The notes beneath the pieces were generated by a model. That model had not been told where the DNA came from. It ran no database searches and saw only the letters and a list, made by a program, of their open reading frames with translations. The position numbers were made by a program, and so were the translations under genes. DNA of 21,086 nucleotides from JANQEA01 sp964466035 (lineage in GTDB: Bacteria > Bipolaricaulota > Bipolaricaulia > UBA7950 > UBA9294). Each line of letters starts with the position of its first letter. Position 1 is the first letter of the stretch. The stretch covers positions 1 to 21,086 of the forward strand of contig CAYXLR010000026.1 in assembly GCA_964466035.1 (NCBI GenBank), read 5' to 3'. This document shows positions 13,677-20,788 of this stretch, one piece after another.

Positions 13677-14576
13677 CTAGTACGGCAGCTCGTAGCTTTC
13701 CTGCAGCCCGAACCCCTCGATCCGGATCACCCGCGCGTCCGGATCGAGCGTCACCCGAGCGTACGTCGGCGGCGTCGGCTCGGTGTGGTCGACCATCGCG
13801 GCAAAGGTGACGTAATGGATCCCGTCGATCTCCGCGTACCGGTTCTCGTGATCGTGCCCCTGGAAGACGGCGATCACGACGCCCGACTCGCTCAGGAGCT
13901 GGCGGACCTCCTCCTGGTTGACGACCGCCGGTCCGCCGGCGTTCGGATCGAAGCTCGGGTCGAGCGGCTGGTGGACGCAGACGATCGTCGGCAGGTCGGT
14001 GCCCGCGAGGTCGTCCCTTAACCATTCGAGCTCGTGCTGGGGAATCCTGCACTTCACCCGCATGAAGACGTGATCGTAGTCGTCCTCCCCGGGGTCGTTG
14101 TACTCGGCGTCGACGTTGGCGAAGTGGAAGCCTCCCACATCGAAGCTGTAGTAGGTCTCCTCCCGTCCGACCGCGGCGAGGAACTCCTCCTTCGACAGGT
14201 CGTAGAGGTCGTGGTTTCCGAGCACGTAGTGCGTCGGACAATCGAGGCCCGAGAGGAGCGCGACCGCGTCGTCGAGGATCGCGCCGATTCGGGTCGGATC
14301 GCCGTAGTCGGCGCCCAACACGAACGCGCCGTTGACGAGGTCACCGAGTTCGACGACCAGATCGGCCGGCCAGGCGTTCATCGCGTCGACGAAGGCCGTC
14401 AGCCGCTCGGCGTAGTTCGTCATCACCTTGTGCTCGACCGGCGACTCGGTGTCGTGCGCGTGGACGTCGGCGACGATGCCGAGTCGAACCGGTTCGGCCG
14501 CCAAGCCGGTCCAGCAAAGGACCGCGCCGATCGACAGCACGAGAAGGACGGTCTTCCAGTGACGCCTGTTGTCCAT
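13677..14576 (-). CDS. Secreted metallophosphoesterase, first paralog
   Basis: A 299-residue exported metallophosphoesterase. The start at 14576 follows GGGAGGTCGAT and opens a signal peptide (about residues 9-27, ending GLAA). Metal-binding motifs are D37VH39, VELGDLVNG, VLGNHDLYD, CVHQP and GHDHEN. It shares block after block with the next gene downstream, so the pair arose by tandem duplication; this copy has an insertion (CRIPQHELEWL and DPSFDPNAGGP regions) relative to the other. First gene of the three-gene minus-strand group ending with the thiamine-binding protein, driven by a good promoter at 14611-14639. Confidence 0.9.
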   Translation of the reverse strand: MDNRRHWKTVLLVLSIGAVLCWTGLAAEPVRLGIVADVHAHDTESPVEHKVMTNYAERLTAFVDAMNAWPADLVVELGDLVNGAFVLGADYGDPTRIGAILDDAVALLSGLDCPTHYVLGNHDLYDLSKEEFLAAVGREETYYSFDVGGFHFANVDAEYNDPGEDDYDHVFMRVKCRIPQHELEWLRDDLAGTDLPTIVCVHQPLDPSFDPNAGGPAVVNQEEVRQLLSESGVVIAVFQGHDHENRYAEIDGIHYVTFAAMVDHTEPTPPTYARVTLDPDARVIRIEGFGLQESYELPY

Positions 14577-14610
14577 ATCGACCTCCCGGAGATTCGTTGG
14601 GTCCCGCGAA

Positions 14611-14639
14611 AGCCTAGCGGCCGAGCCGGCGGAGGGCAA
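14611..14639 (-). promoter_or_regulatory. Promoter of the phosphoesterase operon
   Basis: Leftward TTGCCC (14639-14634), exactly 17 nt, TAGGCT (14616-14611). The -35 box lies 3 nt from the rightward -35 of the MazG-like gene, so the two promoters are back to back. Confidence 0.55.
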
Positions 14640-14642
14640 GAG

Positions 14643-14671
14643 TTGAGTTCGCCGCGCCGGCGCGCTACGCT
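14643..14671 (+). promoter_or_regulatory. Leaderless promoter of the MazG-like gene
   Basis: TTGAGT (14643-14648), exactly 17 nt, TACGCT (14666-14671), then eight bases to the ATG at 14680. No Shine-Dalgarno sequence is present, in agreement with a leaderless message. Confidence 0.6.
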
Positions 14672-14679
14672 GCCCGGCG

Positions 14680-15009
14680 ATGAGCGAACCGATGTCCGTG
14701 GAGGAGCTGCAGCGGGAGATCCACCGCACGGCGGTCGAGCACGGCTGGTGGGATCAACCGCGGCCGATCGGCGAGGTGCTGATGCTCGCCGTGACCGAAC
14801 TCGCCGAGGCGATGGAGGCGCACCGGGACGGAGATCCCCCGAGCGGGGCGATCGACGGATTCTCCAAGGTGGAGGAGGAGCTCGCCGACACGATCATCCG
14901 GATCCTCGACCTCGCCGGCGGGATGGGTTACGACATCGACGGTGCGCTCCGGGCGAAGATGGCGTACAACGAGACGCGCCCGTACCGCCACGGAGGGAAG
15001 CGGGCTTGA
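14680..15009 (+). CDS. MazG-like nucleotide pyrophosphohydrolase
   Basis: A 109-residue all-alpha NTP pyrophosphohydrolase of the MazG-like/phage type, which removes pyrophosphate from (often non-canonical) nucleoside triphosphates. The metal-binding pattern is ExxE in TELAEAME followed by ExxD in VEEELADTIIRILD. IGEVLMLAVTELAEAMEAHR and the C-terminal GYDIDGALRAKMAYNETRPYRHG are typical of the family. Start 14680 is preferred because it sits where the promoter would initiate transcription; ATG 14692 is an alternative. It converges with iorB (6-nt gap). House-cleaning of the nucleotide pool is the likely role. Confidence 0.85.
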   Translation: MSEPMSVEELQREIHRTAVEHGWWDQPRPIGEVLMLAVTELAEAMEAHRDGDPPSGAIDGFSKVEEELADTIIRILDLAGGMGYDIDGALRAKMAYNETRPYRHGGKRA

Positions 15010-15015
15010 CCTCGG

Positions 15016-15594
15016 CTAGCCGGCCCGAACGGCGGCGAGCCCGAGCCGAAACGCGCGGACGTTCGTCTCGACGACCGTGTCTCCCTTGCCGGCGAAGAAG
15101 CTCTGGACGGCCCCGATCAGCGCCTCCTCCGGGAGGTCGAGGAACGGCGATCCGGCGCCGAGCATCGCCATGTTCGCCGCCTGCAGCGCGCCGGCCTGTT
15201 TGGCCAGTCCTTCCGCATCGACCAGCCGGCACGTGGGCAGCTTCTCGAGTTCGGCGAGGACGTCGGCCTTCTCCGGGTAGTCGGGGACGTTCACCAGCGG
15301 CGTCGTGCTGCTGACGACGGCGCCGGTCGGCGAGAGGTAGGGGAGGTAGCGCAGCGCCTCCATCGGCTCGAGCGCGAGGATTAGGTCGGCCGTCCCGTCT
15401 CGGACGAGGTTCGAATGCAGCGACCGATCGGCGTACCGAAGATGGCTCTGCACGACGCCGCCCCGCTGTGCCATCCCGTGGACCTCGGCCTGCTTCACGT
15501 CCAGGTCGAGCGCGCGGGCGGCCTCTCCGATCACCGCGGCGAGGGCGAGGAGCCCCTGACCGCCGACCCCGGCGAGGATGACGTTCCGGTTCAT
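15016..15594 (-). CDS. iorB: Indolepyruvate:ferredoxin oxidoreductase, beta subunit
   Basis: A 192-residue protein of the 2-oxoacid:ferredoxin oxidoreductase gamma/beta type. NVILAGVGGQGLLALAAVIG is the family N-terminus and QAEVHGMAQRGGVVQSHLRY the diagnostic following block; ADLILALEPMEALRYLPYL and NMAMLGAG also fit. With IorA it oxidises aryl pyruvates (from Trp, Phe, Tyr) to aryl-acetyl-CoA and reduces ferredoxin. The ATG overlaps the TGA of iorA (ATGA), which fixes the start and implies coupled synthesis. Confidence 0.9.
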   Translation of the reverse strand: MNRNVILAGVGGQGLLALAAVIGEAARALDLDVKQAEVHGMAQRGGVVQSHLRYADRSLHSNLVRDGTADLILALEPMEALRYLPYLSPTGAVVSSTTPLVNVPDYPEKADVLAELEKLPTCRLVDAEGLAKQAGALQAANMAMLGAGSPFLDLPEEALIGAVQSFFAGKGDTVVETNVRAFRLGLAAVRAG

Positions 15595-17213
15595 CGGGTT
15601 CCTCCTCCCTCCCGGGGCTTCGACCTTCTCGCCCGCCGTCGAGCGGTTTGGATGCACTCCCGCTGCGCGATGATCACCGACGGACCGGCGTGCGCGATCT
15701 CCTGCTCGAGGATCGCGACGTTCTCCTCGTGGTTCTTCGGATGCGGCTCGATGACGCGGACGTGATCGCGGTCGACCCCGAGGCCGGCGCAGATCTCCGC
15801 GAGCCGGCTCTCCGCCGACGAGGGCTGGCCGCCGGTCATCGCGATCGTCAGGTTGTCGGCGATGATGACGGTGACGTTCGCGTTTTCGACGACGCAGTCG
15901 AGGAGGCCGGTCAGGCCGGAGTGGGTGAACGTCGAGTCGCCGATCAGGGCGATCGCCGGATGGAGCCCGGCGGCGGCCGCTCCCTTGGCCATCGTGATCG
16001 AGGCCCCCATCTCGACGCAGGTGTCGATCGCCTCGTACGGCGGGAGGGCGCCGAGCGTGTAGCAGCCGATGTCGGAGAAGACGACGCCCCCTTCGGGACG
16101 TTTCTTGAGGACCGCGTTGAGCGCGTTGCACGTGTCTCCGTGCGGGCAGCCGGGGCAGAGGGCCGGCGGGCGCGGCACCGGGATCGACGATGCATCGCGC
16201 GTCGGAAGACGACCGAGGTCGAGCGCGTCGGCGACCGCCCGCGGGGTTAGCTCGCCGACCCGCGGGAGGTGCCCGGTCAGCCGCCCGTGGACGACGGGAG
16301 ACGACCGGACCGGCGTCCCGCGGAGCTTCGCCTCGACGTACGGGAACCCCTCCTCCAGGACGAGGACGCGCTCGCAGCTTTCCATGATCTTCTCCAGGAG
16401 CGCGTCGGGGATCGGGTACTGGCCGACCTTGAGGATCGGATGGGGGAACCTCTCGTCGACGACGTCGAGCAGGTAGCCGTACGCGATCCCGCACGCGACG
16501 ATCCCGAGCGACCTGTCGGGGCCGTCGGTGTAGGCGTTGAACGGGCTCTCCTCGCTCTCGCGGACGAAGTCGGGCCGCCGCTCGACGAGTCGGGCGTAGC
16601 TCCGGCGGGCGAGGACCGGGAGGAGGACGTACCGCTTCGGGTCGGCCGGCAGAGAGAGCCGGTTCCGCGGCCGCTTCACCCCGGTCGAGATCACGCCGCG
16701 GGAATGCGACAGCCGCGTCGTCAGGCGGATCAACACCGGGATCCGATGGCGCTCGGACAGGTCGAACGCGTAGGCGGGGGCCCGGTAGGCCTCCTGCTGA
16801 TCGGCCGGCTCGACGCACGGGATCAGCGCGAGGTCGAGGTAGAGCCGGGAGTCCTGCTCGTTCTGCGAGGAGTGCATCGACGGATCGTCGGCGACGTTGA
16901 TGAGCAGGCCGCCGTTCGCGCCGGCGATCGCCGCGTTGACGAACGGATCGGCGGCCACGTTCAGCCCGACGTGCTTCATGCTCGCCATCGCGCGCACCCC
17001 GGCGTAGCTCGCGCCGAGCGCCGCCTCCAACGCGGTCTTCTCGTTCGCGGTCCAGTGGGAGACGACGTCGCGGTGCGCGACCTCGGGGCTTCGCAGGACG
17101 TACTCGGTGATCTCCGTCGACGGGGTCCCCGGATACGCGTACGCCGCGGAGAGCCCCGCGTCGAGCGCCCCCCGTGCCAGCGCCTCGTTGCCCAACAACA
17201 GTCGGGTCGGCAT
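15591..17213 (-). CDS. iorA: Indolepyruvate:ferredoxin oxidoreductase, alpha subunit, short form
   Basis: A 540-residue thiamine diphosphate enzyme. The N-terminal pyrimidine-binding domain shows LLLGNEALARGALDAG, YPGTPSTEITEY with the conserved Glu, and MASMKHVGLNVAADP. The TPP domain has LCPGCPHGDTCNALN, DIGCYTLGALPP, MGASITMAKGAAAAG and the GDS...DN diphosphate motif in ALIGDSTFTHSGLTG / VIIADNLTIAMTGGQPS. Unlike most IorA, which end in a ferredoxin domain with two 4Fe-4S clusters, this one stops soon after SVIIAQRECIQTARRR with a basic tail. iorB begins at the stop codon, so nothing has been cut off by a downstream frameshift. Electrons must leave by another route. GACAGGAGGTG lies before the ATG. 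Confidence 0.88.
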   Translation of the reverse strand: MPTRLLLGNEALARGALDAGLSAAYAYPGTPSTEITEYVLRSPEVAHRDVVSHWTANEKTALEAALGASYAGVRAMASMKHVGLNVAADPFVNAAIAGANGGLLINVADDPSMHSSQNEQDSRLYLDLALIPCVEPADQQEAYRAPAYAFDLSERHRIPVLIRLTTRLSHSRGVISTGVKRPRNRLSLPADPKRYVLLPVLARRSYARLVERRPDFVRESEESPFNAYTDGPDRSLGIVACGIAYGYLLDVVDERFPHPILKVGQYPIPDALLEKIMESCERVLVLEEGFPYVEAKLRGTPVRSSPVVHGRLTGHLPRVGELTPRAVADALDLGRLPTRDASSIPVPRPPALCPGCPHGDTCNALNAVLKKRPEGGVVFSDIGCYTLGALPPYEAIDTCVEMGASITMAKGAAAAGLHPAIALIGDSTFTHSGLTGLLDCVVENANVTVIIADNLTIAMTGGQPSSAESRLAEICAGLGVDRDHVRVIEPHPKNHEENVAILEQEIAHAGPSVIIAQRECIQTARRRARRSKPREGGGTR

Positions 17214-17262
17214 TCACACCTCCTGTCGGCATGGGAACGATGAGATGTCGGTCATCGGCGAC

Positions 17263-17291
17263 AGGGTAAGGGGCCGGCGGAGGGGCCGCAA
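17263..17291 (-). promoter_or_regulatory. Promoter of iorA-iorB
   Basis: Leftward TTGCGG (17291-17286), exactly 17 nt, TACCCT (17268-17263). Leader of about 43 nt ending in GGAGGTG. Confidence 0.45.
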
Positions 17292-17350
17292 GGCGGCCCG
17301 GGGGAGTGCCGGAGATCCGGTTGGCGTGCGCCTTCGAGCGGTGCGATCGG

Positions 17351-17379
17351 TTGCCCGGTCGAAAGCGGGTCGATATACT
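17351..17379 (+). promoter_or_regulatory. Promoter of the EF-G-like operon
   Basis: TTGCCC (17351-17356), exactly 17 nt, TATACT (17374-17379), a near-consensus -10. The leader is about 35 nt and contains AAGGGGGA shortly before the ATG at 17421. Confidence 0.65.
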
Positions 17380-17420
17380 GCGCACGATTTCTTCAAGATC
17401 CGCCCAAGGGGGACACCGAT

Positions 17421-19388
17421 ATGGGGCAAGCAAGAAACATCTGCTTGGTGGGCCATTCCGGATGCGGCAAGACGGCGCTCGCGATCGCGTTGATGAAGAA
17501 GGCCGGAATCAAGGAGCAGCTCGCGCTGGACGCCTCGCAGGAGGAGAAGGAGCGCGGCCACACGATCGACCTGGGAGTGGGGACGTACACGGCGAAGGAT
17601 CTGACCGTGGCCCTCCTCGACACGCCGGGCGGCGACGAGTTCGTCGAGGAGATGTACAAGGGCATCGCGGTCGCCGATCTCTCGCTTCTCGTCGTCGGGG
17701 CGGACCGGGGCGTCGAGGTCGTCACCGAACGGGCGTGGGAGATTACCGGAGCCGCCAAGCGCCCGACGGCCGTCCTGATCAACCAGATGGACAAGGAGAA
17801 CGCGAAGTTCGACGACGTCCTCGCCTCGCTTCGCGACCACTTCGACGGGAAGTTCATCCCCCTTCAGCTGCCGATTCGAGAGGGCAGCGACTTCGTCGGA
17901 CTCGTCGATCTAGTCACGAACCGGGCCGTCTACTTCGCGGACAAGGGGAAGACGGACGTCCCGGCCGATCTCGCGCCGGCGTGCGAAGAGGCGCGTGGCG
18001 TCCTCCTCGAGGAAGTGTCGACCTACGACGACGAGCTGATGATGAAGTTCCTCGAGGACGAGGAGATCACCACCGAGGAGGCGGCCGCCGCGTTGACCGG
18101 CGCCGTCGCCGGCGGCAATCTGGTCCCCGTCCTCTGCGCGTCGGCGACCGAGGGGAAGGGTCTCGATCAGCTGATGGCCGCGTTCGGTTCCCTCGCGGCG
18201 ACGAGCGGCGATCCGTCCGGCGCGTGCCGGGCGGTGGTGTTCAACCTGTCGAACGACCCGTACCTCGGGCGTCTCTCGTTCGTCCGCGTCCTCGACGGGA
18301 CCCTGCAGGAGGGGAAGGCGCTGGTCGAAGTCGGGACGGGACGCAAGGTCGACGTCCGCGACCTGTACGCGATCGAAGGGACGGCGCAGAAGCGCGTTCC
18401 GAAAGCTGCTTGCGGCCGAATCGTTACCATCGGCAAGGCCGAGGATCTGACGCTCGGCGCGACGATCGCGACGGACCAAGGCGCCGACCCGTATCCGATG
18501 CCCGACTTCCCGAGGCCGGTCTACTCACAGGCGATCGTGCCGAAGAGCCAGTCCGACGTCGAGAAGATGAGCGAGGCCCTCAGGGAGATCTCGACGACGA
18601 AGGCGACGCTTCAGGTCGACCGGGATCCGGTGACCAAGGAGATGCTGATCCACGGGATGGGCGACGTCCACTTGAGCGTCTTCCTCGAGCGGCTGAAGAA
18701 CCGCTACAACGTCTCGTTGGAGACGCACCGGCCGAGCATTCCGTACAAGGAGTCGGTCCGCAAGAAGGCCGAGGCGAAGTACCGCCACAAGAAGCAGACC
18801 GGCGGTCGCGGGCAGTTCGGCGAGGTCGTCCTGCGGCTCGAGCCGTTCTCCGGCGAGGGAGGATACCGGTTCCTCGACGAGATCAAGGGCGCGGCGATCC
18901 CGGGCCAGTACATCCCCGGCGTGGAGAAGGGCGTTCTCGAGGCGATGGAGGAGGGGAACCTCGCCAAGTATCCGGTGACCAACGTCTCGGTCGCCGTCTT
19001 CGACGGCAGCTTTCACCCGGTCGACTCGTCCGAGCTGGCGTTCAAGCTCGCCGCGAGGCACGCGTTCCGCGACGCGTTCGACCGGGCGCAGCCCGTCCTG
19101 CTTGAGCCGGTGATGCGCGTCGAGGTGAGGACCCCGGAGGAGTTCACCGGCGACATCATCAGCGACCTCAACGGACGACGCGGTCGGATCCTCGGAATGG
19201 AACCGACGGGGAAGACGACGACGATCCACGCCGAGGTTCCGCTCGCCGAGATGCAGAGCTACGCGCTCGACCTGAAGTCGCGCACCCAGGGGCGGGCGAC
19301 GTTCCAGATGGAGCCCGCCCAGTACCAGCCGGTCCCCGGAAACCTCCAGGACCGAATCATCGCCCAGGCCCAGCAAGAAGAGGAATGA
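17421..19388 (+). CDS. EF-G-like translation GTPase with non-canonical G motifs
   Basis: A 655-residue protein with the five-domain layout of elongation factor G: GTPase (about 1-265), II (about 285-375), III (about 380-455), IV (about 460-575, with KQTGGRGQFGEVVL) and V (about 580-650, with GRRGRILGMEP and LKSRTQGRATFQME). The GTPase motifs diverge: G1 GHSGCGKT (11-18), switch I EKERGHTID, G3 D67TPGGDEF74 in place of DTPGHVDF so the catalytic His is Gly, and G4 N121QMD124 in place of NKMD. It therefore belongs with the EF-G paralogs (FusA2/EF-G-like), not the housekeeping EF-G, and may hydrolyse GTP slowly or work in recycling or stress. The usual str-operon neighbours are absent. It overlaps the CBS gene by ATGA. 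Confidence 0.88.
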   Translation: MGQARNICLVGHSGCGKTALAIALMKKAGIKEQLALDASQEEKERGHTIDLGVGTYTAKDLTVALLDTPGGDEFVEEMYKGIAVADLSLLVVGADRGVEVVTERAWEITGAAKRPTAVLINQMDKENAKFDDVLASLRDHFDGKFIPLQLPIREGSDFVGLVDLVTNRAVYFADKGKTDVPADLAPACEEARGVLLEEVSTYDDELMMKFLEDEEITTEEAAAALTGAVAGGNLVPVLCASATEGKGLDQLMAAFGSLAATSGDPSGACRAVVFNLSNDPYLGRLSFVRVLDGTLQEGKALVEVGTGRKVDVRDLYAIEGTAQKRVPKAACGRIVTIGKAEDLTLGATIATDQGADPYPMPDFPRPVYSQAIVPKSQSDVEKMSEALREISTTKATLQVDRDPVTKEMLIHGMGDVHLSVFLERLKNRYNVSLETHRPSIPYKESVRKKAEAKYRHKKQTGGRGQFGEVVLRLEPFSGEGGYRFLDEIKGAAIPGQYIPGVEKGVLEAMEEGNLAKYPVTNVSVAVFDGSFHPVDSSELAFKLAARHAFRDAFDRAQPVLLEPVMRVEVRTPEEFTGDIISDLNGRRGRILGMEPTGKTTTIHAEVPLAEMQSYALDLKSRTQGRATFQMEPAQYQPVPGNLQDRIIAQAQQEEE

Positions 19389-19969
19389 ACGTCCGTCAGT
19401 ACATGCAGTCGAGGGCCGTGACGGTCGCCCCGGACGCCCCGATCTCCCAGGCGCGTGACCTGATGGAGGAGCACGGCTTCGGGCTCCTCCTCGTCGTCTC
19501 CGAAGACGGAACGCTCGAGGGGTTCATCACGCGGGCGGGGCTGAAGGAGATCGCCGACTGGGAAGCGCCGGTCCGTCGATTCTCCCATCCGGCGAAGTTC
19601 GCCGTCTCGCCCGACGACACGCTCGAGAAGGCGTCGCTCATCCTGCTCGCGAACCGGCTGGTCGTCCTCCCGGTCGTCCAGGAGGGCAAGCTCGTCGGCG
19701 TCATCACCCAGGGTGAGCTTCTCAAGGGGCTGACGCGGGGGCTCGGGATCGGTCTCGAGGCGACGCGGCTGACGGTGAAGGTGCGAGCCGACAGCGAGGA
19801 CCTCTACGACGTCTTCGCGATCCTCCGGGCGCACGGTGCGAAGATCGTTAGCCTCGCCCGGGCCGGAACCGACGGCGGGACCTGCGAGGTCGTCCTTCGC
19901 GTTCAGGGGGTCGCGGAGAAGGAGAGGCTGCGGGCCGAGCTCGAGGAAGCGCTGAAGAGCGTCCGATGA
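19385..19969 (+). CDS. Tandem CBS-domain protein with ACT-like C-terminus
   Basis: A 194-residue cytoplasmic sensor. Two CBS motifs form a Bateman module: about 1-55 (MNVRQYMQSRAVTVAPDAPI ... LLLVVSEDGTLEGFITRAGL) and about 65-120 (FAVSPDDTLEKASLILLANR ... LPVVQEGKLVGVITQGELL). Residues about 125-192 (RLTVKVRADSEDLYDVFAIL ... GGTCEVVLRVQGV) look like an ACT-type regulatory fold. Bateman modules bind adenine nucleotides; ACT domains bind amino acids, so it may couple energy or amino acid status to something, but no effector domain is present. It overlaps both neighbours by 4 nt (ATGA), so it is made together with the EF-G-like GTPase and the YjbQ protein. Confidence 0.87.
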   Translation: MNVRQYMQSRAVTVAPDAPISQARDLMEEHGFGLLLVVSEDGTLEGFITRAGLKEIADWEAPVRRFSHPAKFAVSPDDTLEKASLILLANRLVVLPVVQEGKLVGVITQGELLKGLTRGLGIGLEATRLTVKVRADSEDLYDVFAILRAHGAKIVSLARAGTDGGTCEVVLRVQGVAEKERLRAELEEALKSVR

Positions 19970-20358
19970 AGCGGCTCGACGTCCGGTCGACGGTGCGCGA
20001 GGAGTTCATCGACATCACGCCGCGCGTCCGCGAAGAGGTCCGACGCTCGGGGGTGCACGAGGGGCTCTGCGTCGTCTTCTGCCCGCACACGACCGCCGGC
20101 CTGACGGTCAACGAGCACGCCGATCCGGCGGTCGCGGCCGACGTCCTCTCGGCGCTCGCGAGGATCGTCCCGGACGATGTGGCCTGGACGCATCTCGAAG
20201 GGAACGCGCCGGCGCACGTCAAGGCGTCGCTGATGGGGTCGTCCGTTCAGCTTCCGATCGTCGACGGCGACCTCGCGCTCGGCACGTGGCAGGGTCTCTT
20301 CCTCTGCGAGTTCGACGGCCCGCGGAGCCGGCGGGTTTGGCTGCGCTTCGTGGCTTGA
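19966..20358 (+). CDS. YjbQ/UPF0047 family protein
   Basis: A 130-residue protein of the YjbQ (UPF0047) family, named secondary thiamine-phosphate synthase because overproduced homologs can replace ThiE; the physiological role is not settled. Signature blocks are CVVFCPHTTAGLTVNEHADP (His, Asn, Glu and Asp as probable metal ligands), WTHLEGNAPAHVKASLMGSS and DGDLALGTWQGLFLCEFDGP. Length is normal. It starts in an ATGA overlap with the CBS gene and is last in the operon; its stop codon overlaps the -35 box of the tRNA promoter. The window also codes for a thiamine-binding-family protein in another operon. Confidence 0.9.
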   Translation: MKRLDVRSTVREEFIDITPRVREEVRRSGVHEGLCVVFCPHTTAGLTVNEHADPAVAADVLSALARIVPDDVAWTHLEGNAPAHVKASLMGSSVQLPIVDGDLALGTWQGLFLCEFDGPRSRRVWLRFVA

Positions 20359-20383
20359 ACCGGCCGTTTGCGGCCTGTACAAT
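20355..20383 (+). promoter_or_regulatory. Promoter of the tRNA cluster
   Basis: TTGAAC (20355-20360), exactly 17 nt, TACAAT (20378-20383), the strongest promoter match in the window apart from hypC's -10 box. Transcription would start near 20390, 15 nt before the first tRNA. Confidence 0.7.
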
Positions 20384-20404
20384 GCGTCCGAATCGGGCGA
20401 GCGT

Positions 20405-20477
20405 GCCAGCGTAGCTCAATCGGCAGAGCAACGGTTTTGTAAACCGTAGGTTGCCAGTTCGACCCTGGCCGCTGGCT
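20405..20477 (+). tRNA. tRNA-Thr (anticodon TGT)
   Basis: Full cloverleaf: acceptor GCCAGCG/CGCTGGC, D-arm GCTC...GAGC, anticodon stem ACGGT/ACCGT with loop TTTGTAA (TGT at 20438-20440, reads ACA and related Thr codons), T-arm GCCAG-TTCGACC-CTGGC, discriminator T. The CCA end is not encoded. Same position and anticodon as thrU ahead of tufB in E. coli. Confidence 0.95.
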
Positions 20478-20496
20478 CTGGATGGTTTTTTTGTTT

Positions 20497-20579
20497 GGAG
20501 GGGTACCGAAGCGGCCAAACGGGGCGGACTGTAAATCCGTTGGCGGACGCCTACGGGGGTTCGAATCCCTCCCCCTCCA
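20497..20579 (+). tRNA. tRNA-Tyr (anticodon GTA)
   Basis: Class II tRNA with long variable arm: acceptor GGAGGGG/CCCCTCC, anticodon stem GCGGA/TCCGT with loop CTGTAAA (GTA at 20531-20533), variable-arm stem of GGCG/CGCC type, T-arm GGGGG-TTCGAAT-CCCTC, discriminator A. No encoded CCA. A seven-T run (20486-20492) separates it from the preceding tRNA. Confidence 0.95.
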
Positions 20580-20580
20580 G

Positions 20581-20610
20581 TTGTTGTGGAAACCGGGTTT
20601 CGGTTACACT
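20581..20610 (+). promoter_or_regulatory. Possible internal promoter before the second tRNA-Thr
   Basis: TTGTTG (20581-20586), 18 nt, TACACT (20605-20610). It could give extra transcription of tRNA-Thr(GGT) and tuf. The gap also includes an imperfect hairpin AACCGGG/TTTCGGTT. Confidence 0.4.
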
Positions 20611-20630
20611 TTGCGCTTGGTGATCGGAAC

Positions 20631-20703
20631 GCCCGTGTAGCTCAGGAGGTAGAGCACCCCCTTGGTAAGGGGGAGGTCGTCGGTTCGACTCCGATCGCGG
20701 GCT
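20631..20703 (+). tRNA. tRNA-Thr (anticodon GGT)
   Basis: Acceptor GCCCGTG/CGCGGGC (one wobble pair), D-arm GCTC...GAGC, anticodon stem CCCCC/GGGGG with loop TTGGTAA (anticodon GGT, reads ACC/ACT), T-loop TTCGACT, discriminator T, no encoded CCA. Directly ahead of tuf, as thrT is in E. coli. Confidence 0.95.
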
Positions 20704-20788
20704 GAAGGCTCGCGTGGGAAGTCATTCCATGGGGTGAGTACGCTAGAAAGATCGGGACTGAATAGACCGTCTCAAGGAGGTTTAGGCG

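Noticed and set aside
12751..14241. 496-residue frame joining both phosphoesterases
   Set aside because: The first 196 residues are a shadow of the first paralog. The GTG at 13653 with AAGGAGG and a signal peptide is the proper start.
15016..17433. Single 805-residue minus-strand open frame read as a fusion
   Set aside because: Only its last 192 residues are real (IorB). The rest is an out-of-frame reading of iorA; the ATGA junction at 15591-15594 marks the true IorB start.
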